Shown here piece by piece: positions 1-12,300 of a stretch of 64,000 bases of DNA. Within the stretch, counting starts at the first letter, position 1. The number at the start of each line of letters is the position of its first letter. The position numbers and the translations under genes were made by a program. Source of the stretch: an uncultured cyanobacterium (GTDB lineage: Bacteria > Cyanobacteriota > Cyanobacteriia > PCC-6307 > Cyanobiaceae); NCBI GenBank assembly GCA_903858015.1, contig CAIOGZ010000032.1:1-64000 (forward strand), given 5' to 3'. The notes below the pieces were generated by a model. It saw nothing but the letters and a program-made list of their open reading frames with translations, was not told the DNA's origin and did no database searches.

Positions 1-399
1 CTGGGCGGTGCCGTTATGGCGGACAAGGCTGGTATTGCCCTGCGATTCGATCGCGGTGAAGGGCGCACCGATGATCGAATCACTGTTGAGATCAAGCTGG
101 AAGGAAGTTTCCAGCTCCCAGCCGGCGCTGGAGTTGGGATCCACGAGGCCGGTATCGGCGCCGGTCCAGGCCCAGTTGGAATCGAGGGCCCAGACGTGCA
201 ATTGGCCGGTGGGGTTGTAACGCCAGAGGATCTTGTTGGCAGCGCCGATCGTTTCAGCGGCCAGCATCTGCCAGGTGGAGCTGGCGTTGCCAGGACTGGC
301 GGGTGATCCCATGAAGCTGATCGCCGTCGCGGATGAGCCAACGCTGGCGTAGGGCTGCCCATCACCACCGCGCAACAGGGCCGTATCGCCTTGACTTTC
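1..399 (-). other. Tryptophan-rich (W_rich_C-like) repeats of the giant protein
   Basis: From residue about 14304 the protein reads ESQGDTALLR..., then ILWRYNPTGQLHVWALDSN, then WELETSFQLDLNSDSIIG. At nt 48 a second copy begins (IESQGNTSLVRHNG) and runs off the edge. The alternating W-x-LDSN-W and ETSFQxDxNxDxxIG pattern matches the tryptophan-rich C-terminal domain described from Synechocystis proteins (W_rich_C). Such repeats usually sit near the C-terminus of large cyanobacterial RTX-type proteins, so the end of this gene may not be far to the left. That last point is inference. Confidence 0.75.
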
Positions 400-3300
400 C
401 AGTGCGGTGTCATCAGTGAGGATCGTGCCGACAACCGCAGCCGTGGTGCCGATGCTGTAGCCGCTGCCGGCGGCGAGGCTGAGGGCAACGGTTTCATCCG
501 GTTCGATCGTGCTGTCCGCCGTGGGATCCACCGTGACGCTGGCGGTGGAGGCTCCAGCGGCAAAGCCCACCGTCTTGGTGGCGGGGGTGGGGGCGATGCC
601 GGTGTAATCCGTTCCGAGCGCGGCGGTGCCGCCCACGCTGTAGTTCACCGACAGGCTGGTTGTGGTGGGCCCGGTTCTGGTGAAGGTGTAAGTGATGTTA
701 TTTGTTCCATCCTCGCTGACAAGTCCTGGCGCTGCAACAAGAGTGATGCTAGGAAGATCATCATTCTTGATCAGGGCTGTGGCGCTGCTGGCAGCTGGGT
801 CGATGCTCGCTCCGATCGGATCGGATAGCGACAGGGTGAATTGCTCGTCCGATTCAACATTAGTGTCGCCGATCACTTCGACCGTGATCGTTTTCTGATC
901 TTCTCCGGCTACGAATTGAACGCTGCCGGAGCTGAAGGCAGCAGCGCTGAAATCCGTCGCGGCGGCGGGGGAGGCACCACTTCCGCTGATGGTCCAGACA
1001 GCGGAGCTTTGCCGATCGAGGTCCCCGGCGCGGCTGACTGTGAACGTGAAAAGGGTTGAGCCGGTGTTGCCTTCGTTTCGTTGAACTTGATCGCCACTTA
1101 CCCGCAGGATCGGTGCAGGTAGGGTGCCCGCGAAAACAGCCGGGTCGAGAATGATTCCATTCGCAAGCCCATCGTCGTCGCCCCGTCCGCCGTCGCGGAT
1201 CCAGACCACGGCGCGTTCCTTGTTGCCGTCGTTGTCGTCATCATGGAAGATCGCGCCCGTACCGGTGATCGGGTCGTAGCCGAAGGAACGCCAGGCCCCC
1301 GTTATGTCCTGCTTGAGCAGGACGGGGTCGACAAGGCCTTCCCCAGGCAGATTCACCTCCACCTTCTGCAGGCTGCCGGGGGCGATGCCGGCGAGCTGGA
1401 AGCTCAGTTGGCCGAACAGGGGATCGCGGCCGGCCGCCTGTTGCTGGATCGCTTGGCGCGCCGCGGTGCTGAGCGAGCGAAGGCTGAGGTTGCTGAGGTT
1501 CGAGTCGCCACCGGGCGAACGAATCAACATCGCCTGGCTGGCCTGCTGCCGCGGGCTGCTCTGGTGGGCCTCGGCGGGCAGCAACGCCCAGTCCGTGCCA
1601 GACAGTTGCAGCAGCCCACGCTCGCCTGGAATCAAGCTGCTGAGGTCGAGCCGGATCGTTTCCCCGTTGCGCTGGAGGCTGAGGGTTGGTTCCAGGCCGT
1701 AGCGGCGCTCCAACAGGGCTCGCGGATCCAGGATGCGCCCATTCCCCTCTGCCGAAACCGCCAAGGCGCCAGCCAGGGATGGCTCGAACTGAACCCCCGC
1801 GAACGACCCCCCGAGCCTGGAGCGCAGCTCGTCCAGGAAGGGCTGCCGTGCTGGTGCCTGCCAGGCAATGTCGTTCCAGCGCACCAGCTGGTCTTCGCCG
1901 GCACTCGCCTCGATCCGAATCGCCGGGCTGCTGGCGCCATCCACCCCGGCGAACCGCAACCTCGCCAAAGAAACGGTTGCCGTGCCGGGCCAGCCGGCGG
2001 CCAGCGGATCGCTCCAGCTCAGTAGCAGCGATCCATCCTCCCGGCTTTCGCCCATCCAGCCGTCTCGAAACACAGAAACCACGCTGGCGTTGTCGAGCAG
2101 CTCGCCCCGCAGCGGGTCACTCAACCGCACCATCAGGCCTGGGCCTTGCGAGGCCAGCGGGCCTGGCTGGTAGGTCAACTCCAGTTCCTGCCCGTTCAGC
2201 CAGCGGCTGGTGAGCCGCAACGGCTGGCTCTCATCGTCGAGCAATTGCAAGGTCAAGGCTTCCGTGGGCAGCCCCACTCCGCCTGCGGGTGCCTCTAGCC
2301 GCAGCTCCAGCTCCCGATCTCCCAGCAGCAGGGCGTCGTTGCTGCTGGGCAGGATCAGGCTGGCGCGATCAGCGCCGGCTTTCAGCCACAGCAGGCCATC
2401 GAGACTGGGCAGCCGATCGGAGGCGCTGGCGTTGCGGGGGCTCAGGGTCCAGCGCAGGGCCAGGTCGGCCGTGGTGGGCCGATCGAGCAGCAGCTCCAGG
2501 GCAAAGGCTTCGCCTTCCTTCACCTGGTGCCTTCCGCCAACCCGCAGGGTGGGCAGGATGGCCGGGGTGGGTGGCTGGACCACCACGGTTGTGGAGGCCT
2601 GCACCATCGGCCGCTCTGGACCGTCGCTGGCGCCCAGCTGCAGGGCATAGCGGCCGGGCGGGGTGGATGGATCCACCACCAGGCTGCCGCCCTCGAGCCG
2701 AATCCCGGTTGGCAGCGGCGTGGCGTTGCCGCTCGCCAGGTTGAAGCGCAGCGGATCAGCGTTGGGGTCGATCAGCCAACCCTCCTGGACCAGATCCCAC
2801 CGGCCGGCAGCGGTTTCGCTGGCCACCAGGCTGGCGGGCAGCTTCCATACCGGCGCGAAATTGCGCTCGCGGACCGTGATCTCGAAGCGCAGCGCCACTG
2901 CCGTGGAGGGATCGCCATCGCTGGCCAGCACGGTGAACAGGTGGCGGCCGATCGCCTCGAACGGCAGGGAGCCCACGGACAGCCTGGCGGCGCTGGCATC
3001 GAGGCTGATCCCGGCAGGCAGGGTCCCCTCGCCGAGGCTGAAGCTCAAGGGGGTGCCATCGGGGTCGATCGCCAGGCTGCGCAGGTCGATGTGCAGGGGG
3101 GAGGGCGGGGTGTCGCCAGGCCTCGGACCGGTTTCCAGGGCCAGCCTCAACTGGTTCTCCTGGCCCAGAATCCGCCGCGGCGCATCCGGCACGTTGGTCA
3201 CCATCAGCGGCAGGGTGGCGTTGCCCTGGCTGCGGCCATCGCCGTAGTCGAGGCTGAGGTTGAGGGCGCCTTGATGGTCCACGCCCGGGCGCACCACCCA

Positions 3301-6300
3301 GGCGGTGACCGAACGGCTGCCGCTGCCGCTGCCCACCGGCACGCTGATCCGCTGCAGTTGCACCGCTGCGTCGAGCGGGCCGATGGCGCCCATTCCCTCC
3401 AGTTGGCTGCCGCCACCGTCCCGCGCGTTGGCGGTTGGGATCAGGCCGAGGTCGGTGAGGCTGAGCAGCCCCGAGCCATAGGCGGCACCCACGCCGCCGT
3501 AGCCGAGGATCTGCAGCTGCAGGCGCAGTCCATCTCCGTCGCTGCCGGCGCTGAGCGCCGTCAGCGCTTCGGCATAGGGGAGATCCTCGAGCAGCAGCAG
3601 ACCACGCCCCTCCTGGAAGCTGAGGGCGCCGGCCGTGACGCCGCTGGCGGGCGTGGGCGGCGTCAAGCCGGGCAACTGCGCCGCTCCGACCTTGAACAGC
3701 AGGGTCTGCTCGAACAGCCGCAGGCTGCCGCTCACCCCAGTGCCAGCGGCTGCTTCGGGCAGGGTCTCCTGCACGCTGATCCGCAGCTCCAGCGGCCCCG
3801 CCGCTCCGGTGGGGAGGGCGAAGCCCTCAAGCAGGGCGGCGAGATCCCGAGCCTGGCCCCGCTGCCGCAGCAGCACGGGGGTCGGGGCGCCCTGCTGCAG
3901 CACGGTCAACTCCAGCAGGCGCTCGCCGCTGGCGTCGATCAAGCTGGCGGGCAGGCCCAGCCCCCGGATCCGGTTCAGGCTGTTCGGCTGGAGCTCGGGC
4001 CGGTAGAGGGCCGTGTGACGGGTGGCGGTAGCCCCGCTGCCGGCGCTGCTGACCACGAGCCAGCGGCTGTTGGCCAGCCGTTCGGCCAGAGTCGCCTCGC
4101 TGAGCGGCTCCGACCGGTAGGCCCTGAACAGGGTGAGCGGGCCCGCCGTGGTGGTCTCGGGCGCCAGGCGCAGGTCGTCGGAGCTCACCAGGGCGTCCGC
4201 GGAGAGCTGCAGCAGGGTGTGCTGAACCGCGCTTTCGCTGGGATCGAGGCCGGGATCCAGCCGCAGCCGGCTGGTGCCGCCGCCTCCCTCCGCAACCTGG
4301 GCCAGGGGATCGGCCAGGGTTTCGAGGTCGGTGCGGCTCGGCAGCCACGGCACCGCCGCCGCGGCCGGTGGGGTCCAGAAGAATGGCGGCGACTGGGCCC
4401 TGACGTCGTCGCCGAGGTCGACGCCGATCTGCAGCGAACCGCCCTGCAGGCCGACCGGCAGGCTCAGCCGTAGGGAGGCGCTGCTGGTGCTGCTCACCCC
4501 ATCGGCGCTGAAGTTCAGCTCGCCTAGACGCAGCGGCTCAAGGCCATTGCCCCGCAACAGCAGCACGCGGGCATCGGCGATGTCGTCGGAGCGCAGCGCC
4601 CGGCCGCTGACGGCCAGGGTTGCCAGCAGCTGGAACGAACCACTGGCGGGGTCGGGCGCTTCGCTGAGGCTGACCGCCAGGGTCGGGCGGCTGTCGTCGT
4701 TGACCAGGGTGATCGTGGTGCTGAGGCCGCCGGGGCGGATGGCGGCGTTGCCGTGCAGCTCCAGCAGGAAGGGCTCCAGCGGCGATTCGGCGCGGGCATC
4801 GCCGGGGCTGCCATCGCCGGGGCTGATGCCATCGCCCCGCAGCGGCAGCACCACCTGGCTCCAGCGGCTTGCATCCCAGGCCGGCGGGGTGGGGGTGCTG
4901 GGGTGGGGCCAGCTCGGTTCCTGGCTTGGATAGCCGATGTCGATGCCGGCCAGGTTGCCATCCAGGGGGCCGGGCACGCTGAGGCTGGCTGCGGCCGCCG
5001 GCAGGAGGCCGCCCCCCGGGGCAGCACTAGTAAGCCCCACGGGCAGCGCCAGCTGATGGTCGGGGCCGATGCCGGCGCTGCGGTCCAGATGGGCGATCAC
5101 CGCCTCGGGGGCACCGCTTTCGACGAACAGCAGTCGGCTGTAGGCGCTGAGATCGCTGCTGTCGGCGGCGGTGAAGCTGAGGCGGTAGGCCTGGTAGGTG
5201 CCCTGCGGTGGCGTGTAGACCAAGCTGGCGCCCGCGCTCACGCTCAGGCCTGCCAGGCGAAGCCGATCGGCATCGGCATCGGCGGCGCTGGCGTAGGCCA
5301 CGAAGCCGCCGTTGCGGCTGCTGCCGTCGTCGACGCTCTGCCAACGCAGCCAGAGCTGGGCTGGTGCGGGGGCGCCGGCGATCTGGAAACCGCTCGCCTG
5401 CACGGCGATCAGCCGCTCGCCAGCGAGCGGATTGACCCCGAACAGGCCGGCGTCGGCACGGATCAAGGAATAGGCACCGCCCGGATCGCCCACCGCCTGG
5501 ATCTCGGCGGCGGTTACCGCCAGGCTGCGGGCCACCGCAGCGGCCGGCAGGGAGGGCAGATCGAGCCGCAGTTGGCCGGCCGCGCTGGTGAGGGCGGAAC
5601 CCTCGCCGCCGGCCCCATCGACGCGGCTGAGGCTGACGCCGCTCAGCCCGGCGCTGAGGCTGAAGGGGATGGTGAGATCGCGATCGGAGCTCACCTGCAG
5701 CGGCAGCAGCGCCACCCGGTCGATCGAGCCGCTGCCGGCGAGCAGGTCGGTCCGGAGGCTGAGCAGGTTGCGACCATCGCCGGCGAGGTTGGCATCGAGC
5801 TGCAGCGGCTGGCCCAGGGTCTGGGAGCCCAGGCTCACCGGCTGGCTGCTGCTGTGGTCCAGCACCGCCAGGCTGACGCTGGTGAGGCGGCTGGGGCTGT
5901 CGAGGGGAGTGGCAGCCTTCCAGCGCAGCAGCAGCCCGGTGGGATCGGGCTCCAGCGTGAAGGGCAGGGCGGCGTAGTCGCTGTCGGCGATCAGGCCGCT
6001 GCGCAGTTCAGCCGGGGTGGGATCGCCATCGCCGAGGATTTCGAGCACCTGGGTCACCGTGGTGGTGCTGGGGGGCGACCCGGCCGTGACCGCCGTGGTC
6101 ACCACCAGCCGGTAGGTGCGGTTGGCCGCCAGCAGCGGTGCCAAGTGGCGCTCCTCAAGCTGCACAGCCGTGCCCTGCTGGCTGATCCGGGCCGCCTGAA
6201 CCGGCGTGTGGGCCAGGCTCAAGCTGCGGCTCGTGAGCGCGTCGGCATTGAGGAGTTGCAGCCCATCCAGCAGGGTGCGGGCCCGGGCACCGCTGACGCT

Positions 6301-9300
6301 CAGCCGCCGGATCGGCTGGCCGTCGCCGTCGCTGCCGTCGGTCACCGCGATCCGTAGATCACCGCTGCGGGCGGCGGCGCCGGAACGCTCCGCCCAGCCG
6401 GGCAGCACCGCATCGGTGAGGGTTGGCCCGAAGCTGCTCAGATTGAGGCTGCGGCCCCCGAAGCCGTCCACTAGCCGGGCGGTGGATGGCAGCGTCAGGG
6501 TCCATTCATCCAGGGCGTTGCTGACATTGCTGAGGCTGGCGGTGGCGGGGATGCGATCGCCGCCATCGCGGAAGCGCAGCTCCAGGGGCTGGGTCAAGGT
6601 GATCGGCGGCACCCCGCCGCTGCTGAACTCCCGCTGCCACTCCAGCGACAGCGGGGCGCGGCCGCTGGCCTCGCGGCTGGGCATGAAGGCGAGTTGAGCC
6701 AGCTGGTTGGAGAGAAGCGGGATCGCCCGCAGGTCGGCATTGGCCGCTCCGGCCAGGGCGATGGCTGCCGGGGCGGGGGCGGTGCCGCCGCCGGCATCCA
6801 ACAGCACGAAGGAGCCCACGCCGAGGAGCCAGTCGGGCACCACGAGGCGGATCGAGGCCTCGATCGCCAGGCTGCCGGCACCGCCGGGATCGATGGCCAC
6901 GATGCGGTCGCGCAGCTGCAACGGCACCAGCTCGGCGCTGCGGTGTTGCAGGCTGTCGCCTTCGAGCAGGCGGATGGCGCTGAGGCCGAGCAGGCCGGGG
7001 CGGCTCTCCGGCTCCGGCAGGGCCGGCAGCCGCAGGCTGGCCGCGGCGGAGCGCGCCTCCCGGTCTCCCGCATCCACCACCCGCAGCTCCAGGCTGAGGC
7101 CGCTGCCGGGCTGGAGCGCAGCGGCCAGGCCGGCGGCGCCGAGGGCGGCCGGCGTCAGCACCAGGTCTGCGGCGGTGGCGGCGGGGATGTCCTGCCAGGG
7201 GCCGGGGCTGGCGGCGTCGGCACCGCGCACCCGCCACTGATGACGCAGCTGGGCGGCGGCTGATTCGAGGTCGCTGCCGGGGTCCCAGAGCACCCGCAGG
7301 GTCGGGTCGGTGGCGCTACCGGCGAGTTCGAGGCCGTTGAGCCGCGGCGCCGTGGGGTCGTGGTTGCCCCGCACCGAGAGGTTGGGCACCACCGCGAAGG
7401 CCTGGGGCGGGATGCCGTCCATGAGGCCATCGGCCCAGGCCACCAGCAGATCGGGGCGGCCGTCGCCGAGATCCTGCAACCGCAGGCTGTAGGTCGCCGG
7501 GCCGCTGCCCACCGCCGGCGCCAGGGCCAGGCTGATGTCGCCGGCGGTCGCCGCCGCCGGATCGCTGAACCGGAAGCGCAGGGCGCCGCTGCGGGCGTCC
7601 TCCAGCGTGAAGCTGAGGTTGGCGTTGCTGCCGCCTGGCAGCGGTTCACGCACGTCCTGGCCGTTGAGGTAGAGGCGCACATCCGCGGGCACGCCCACCA
7701 GCCGATAGCGCTGGCGCGTCAGGAGGTCGCCGGCCAGATCGAGGGTGTCGCCGAGGGGATCGCCGCTGCGGAAGCTGGCCCGCACCGTGGAGGCCGCGGC
7801 GTTGCCGGGTCCATCGAGATCCACCGCAAGGGTCCACTGCCCCTCGGCGCTGTCAGCGAGGAAGCTGCGGTCCACCACCTGCAGCGTCGTGCGGGTGGCG
7901 CCCACCGGCAGGGTGGCCAGGAAGGTGGGCAGCTCGGGCAGCAGGGCTCCGGTGGGGCCGAGGAAGGGGCGCAGCTCGCGGCCATCGGTGCCGGAGCCCT
8001 GATCCACCAGCAGCCGGCGGCTGCTGGGGTCGTAGACGAGGTGGTCGCGTAGGCCGTCGCTGTCGAGATCGATCGACACCGCCGTGACCACGGCGGCGGC
8101 GGGCTGCAGCAGGGCCTCGCCGGCCAGGGCGACGGCCAGATCCAAACTGCCGCTGCCCAGGGGGCTGTCGACCAGCAGCTGGCCGGCCTTCAGCGTCAGG
8201 TTCAGGGTGCTGCTTGGGGGCCGATCCGCCAGCACGGCCAGCCGCTCCGAGGGCGTGGTCGTCTCGATCAGCGCAACGCTGCCCTTGTTCACGATCGGGT
8301 CGGCCGTGCCGCTGGGCAGCTGGATCACCGCCAGGCGATCCTCGCTGGCGCCGAGCAGGGCCACGCCTTCAGCCACGCTGAGACCGCGGCCCAGATCCGG
8401 CACGCTGATCTGGCGGGAGGGCAGGGTGGCCGCCACGGGGTCGGCCACCTCGACGACGCGGAAGCTGCTGCCGCTCCGGTCGCTGAGGTGCAGCTGCAAC
8501 GGCTCGGCGCTGTTGCCGTTGCGGTGCGCCAGGGCCAGGCCGATGTCGGCGGCGTCGGTGGAACTGGTGCTCAGGGCCCCGCGGAACAGGGCGGGATCAC
8601 CATCGGTGGCGCCGCTGGCCAGCAGCTGCGGCACGCCGCCATTGAGACTGAACAGGGAGACGCGGGGCGTGGCGGCCTCGGGCTGGCTCACCACCGCCAG
8701 GAGACCATCGCTCACCGCGAAGCTGCGGATCGCGCCGGTGGCGGCAGGCAGGGGCATCACGCTCCAGGTTGCCGGCGTCAGCAGGGAGGAGATGCCGAGA
8801 CGGCCGTCCCCAAGCTGGCGCACCAGCAGATCGCCATCGATGGCCAGATCCCGGATCGGGAGTCCGTTCAGCGCCGCTGCGGCCAGCTGGGGGCTGGAGG
8901 GGTCGGCCAGGGAGAGCACCCGCAGGCCGGCATCGGTGGCCAGGAAGGCGCGGGGATTGCTGCCGCCGCTGAGCACCACGTCGCGGATCGGGCCGAGCTC
9001 GCCCGCCGGCGGATCGTTCAGGCCCAGCGCCGCCAGGCCGAGGCTGCCCACGGTGATGGGGGCCGCCGGCGAGCTGAGTTTGTCCACCACGATGCCCCGG
9101 CCGTCGGCGGCGATCCGCACTGCGATCGGCGTGCCGCCGATGCTGCCGGTGGCGAGGCGGCGGATGGCGAGGGGTTGGGGGGTGTCGTGGAGCGGTCGGC
9201 CCACCAGCACCGGACTGGTGGCCGACAGCAACTGGGGCTGCAGGGGCTGAATCGTGAAGTCGGCGCCATCCACCCAGAGCGAGCCGCGGAAGCCCTTGTC

Positions 9301-12300
9301 GATCGCCTGCACCGACCAGTCGTAGGTCTCACCGGGCAGGCCGGCGCTGAACAGGCCGCGGTTGTGGAAGCCCTGGTTGCCCGCGTCGGCCAGCCGCCGT
9401 TCGCCGCTGAGCGGATCGGCGAGGGGTGCGATCTGGTCGAACACCAGGCCGGCACCCGGGGCGACCCGGTCCTCGCCGCTGCGGGGAGCCCGACCCACCC
9501 CCAGGTTGTAGGTGTAGGGCGCGTCGTCGTTGCGCAGGTGGCTGAAGCTCCAGCCCAGCTGCACGGCGTTCTGATCACCGTTCCAGACCGCCTCGATCGC
9601 GTCGGGCCGATCGGGGCGGCGGTTAAGGATGCCGGCGAAGGGCGGTTCGCCCGGAGTGGGCTCGCTGAGGCGTTGGCTGGTGGTGTTGCGGAAGACCTGC
9701 AGGTAGGGCAGCTCGGCGCTGCCCTGCACACCGCTCACCGCCAGATCGAGATCGCCATCGAGATCGATGTCGCCCCAGCTGGCCACGGCGCGTTGCAGAC
9801 CCGGCAGGGCGATCGAGAGGCGCTCGAAGCCGCTGCCGCCACCCACCAGGGGATTGCGCAGCAGCTGGGTGGTGAGCAGGTCGGTGGCGGCGTCGCGGCC
9901 GCTGAGCAGCAGGTCGACGTCGCCGTCGTTGTCGATATCCGCCCACGTGGCTGAGCCCTCCTCCAGGGCCGGGATGTCGAGGATGCCCACCTGGAGGCGG
10001 AAGGCGCTGCTGCCGAGCACCGCCTGGGCGGAGGCGAGGCTGGTGGCATCGGCAAAGTTGATCGCCGGCGTCACCCGCAGCCGGGCGTTGGCCAGCTTTT
10101 CGCCCCAGGTGAAGCTGAGCAGATCGGCATCGCTGCCCTCGCCAGCGGCGAGCTCGTTGTCGCTGTCCTGGAGGCGATCGATCAGCTGATTGGCGCTGCC
10201 CAGGATCTGCAGCCGCAGGGCCAGCGGGGTGGCGGTGGCGCCGAACCGGGCGCTGAAGCTGGAGATGGCCTGGATCTGGTAAGTGCGGCCGGCGATCGGC
10301 GTGCCGATCAGCTCGGCCAGGCTGAACTCGCGGAACACGATGGTGTTGCCGTTATCGAGCCCGCTCACTCCCACCGGAGCGGGCAGCAGCGGATGGCTAC
10401 GGCCCGGCGCCGGGTCGGCGAGGGTGGCGCGCTGCAGATCCTGCTCAGAGAGCGGATGAATGGCGTCGTGCAGCGTCACCATCGCCAGGGAGGGCAGGCT
10501 GCTGCGGGCCGCTTCAGGCGTGCCCGGCAGGGCGAACACCGGGTCGTAGGCCACCATCCCGGCGCGGCCACCGCCCAGGTAGAGATCGGTGAGCGGACCG
10601 CCGAGGTCGACGTCGCCGAAGGCGGCCAGGGTGGCATCGGGGAAGAGGGAACCCTCGGCCAGCTCCAGCGCCGCCGCTCGGCTGATTGGTTCGAGGGCGG
10701 CGGTGTTGCGCAGCACCTCCAGCGGCGATTCCAGCGGCTTCAGCAGCACCTGCACCGAACCGTTGAGGCTGTGGATGTCATCGGTGAGGCCGATCGTGGT
10801 CGGCCGCAGGATCAGATCGCGGCGGAGCAGGTCGGCGAGTTCCTCGGCGGAGAAGGCGGGAGCCTGCACCACGGCGCCGTCGAGCCGATCGGAACGGCCC
10901 AGGGCGATCAGCTCGGCGAAGGAGCGGCCGCCGAGATCAACGAGGCTGCCCTTGGTGGAGAACAGCGCCGCGCTGGCGCTGCTGCTGCTGCTGCTGCTGG
11001 CGCCAGCCAACAGCAGCACCAACTGCTCGAGGGCGACGCGATCGGCGCTGAGGCCCTTGAGCACCGCCGTGTCGAGATGCAGCCGCGCCGCGCTTGGGAT
11101 CGGCCCCAGGTTGTTGATGGTGGCGTTGCTGAGATCGCGGCGGATGTTGACGGGGGCACTGCCCAGGCCGGTGGCCAGCCGGAGATCGAGGATGTCGAGT
11201 TTGTGGTTGAGGCTGCCGCTGCTGCTGGCGGCCCTGAAGTCGATCGTCCGCACCGGGCCCGCCAGCGCGGTGATCAGCGCCTGGCTGAGCTGGGTGGCCG
11301 TGTTGGCCGTACCGTTGAACTGCAGCGGGATCGTGGCGGTGCTGCCGTTGTAGTAAGTGACCGTGGCGATGAAGGAGCCGCGGCTGCTGGCTGCGAACGT
11401 GATTCCCTTGAGATTGAAGGCGTCGCCGCTTCCCTTGGACAGGCTGAGCAGGGGTAACGGCAGCACCGGCAGACCGGCGAGCGAGAGCTCGAGCGCGCCA
11501 GCCCGGATGCCCAGCAGCGCCTGACCCACAGCGCTGCCATTGACCTGGGCACCCTGGTAGGCGGAGATCTCAAGATCGGAGCCCGGCAGCCGGTAGGTCT
11601 TGTAGGCGAGCTCATAGGAGTTGGTCGTCAGTTCGGATCGGACCGTCGAGAGTTCATCGATCGACAGCTGCAGACCCACCCCCGAAAGGCCGTTGACCAG
11701 CGGGAAGCCAAACTTGCCACCCGTGACGTAATAGGGCGTGAAGCTGATGGCATCAACAGCGCCGGCGTAGGGATCGGCGTAGACCTGATCACCCTCCAGC
11801 CACACCACCCGCGAATCGACCAGATTGAAGGCCGATTGAGACCACTCCTCGGCCAGGTAGAGCTTGGTGGTATCCAGTGCTTTCTGATCCCCACTCCGGG
11901 TGTACTGATTAACGCGGAAGAGGTGCCCCGCCAGGTCGCGCTGAGCTTCCGCCATGCCCTTCAGGAGGTTCGAGACATAGGCCAGCTCGAGATTGACGCT
12001 GGCGATATCCGTCGGCTCGGGCAGGGCGATCGTGACCATGCTGGCCAGTGGATCCACGCTTGTGGATTTGATGCTGGCATCGTTGAACGTTGCTTCGAAT
12101 TGATCCAGCCAGCTGAAATTGGAACCGCCTTTGCTATCAGTGGCGGGCAGCCAATAGGCGGCATAGACCTCCGAGGCACTCTGCCCCTGCGATTCCTTCT
12201 CCTGTTCCAGCCTGGGGAACTCGCTGAATGCCCCGACACCCCCACCAGTCAGTCCCACCGTGGGTGAGATGATGCTGACCTTTTGATCTGAAGTGATGTA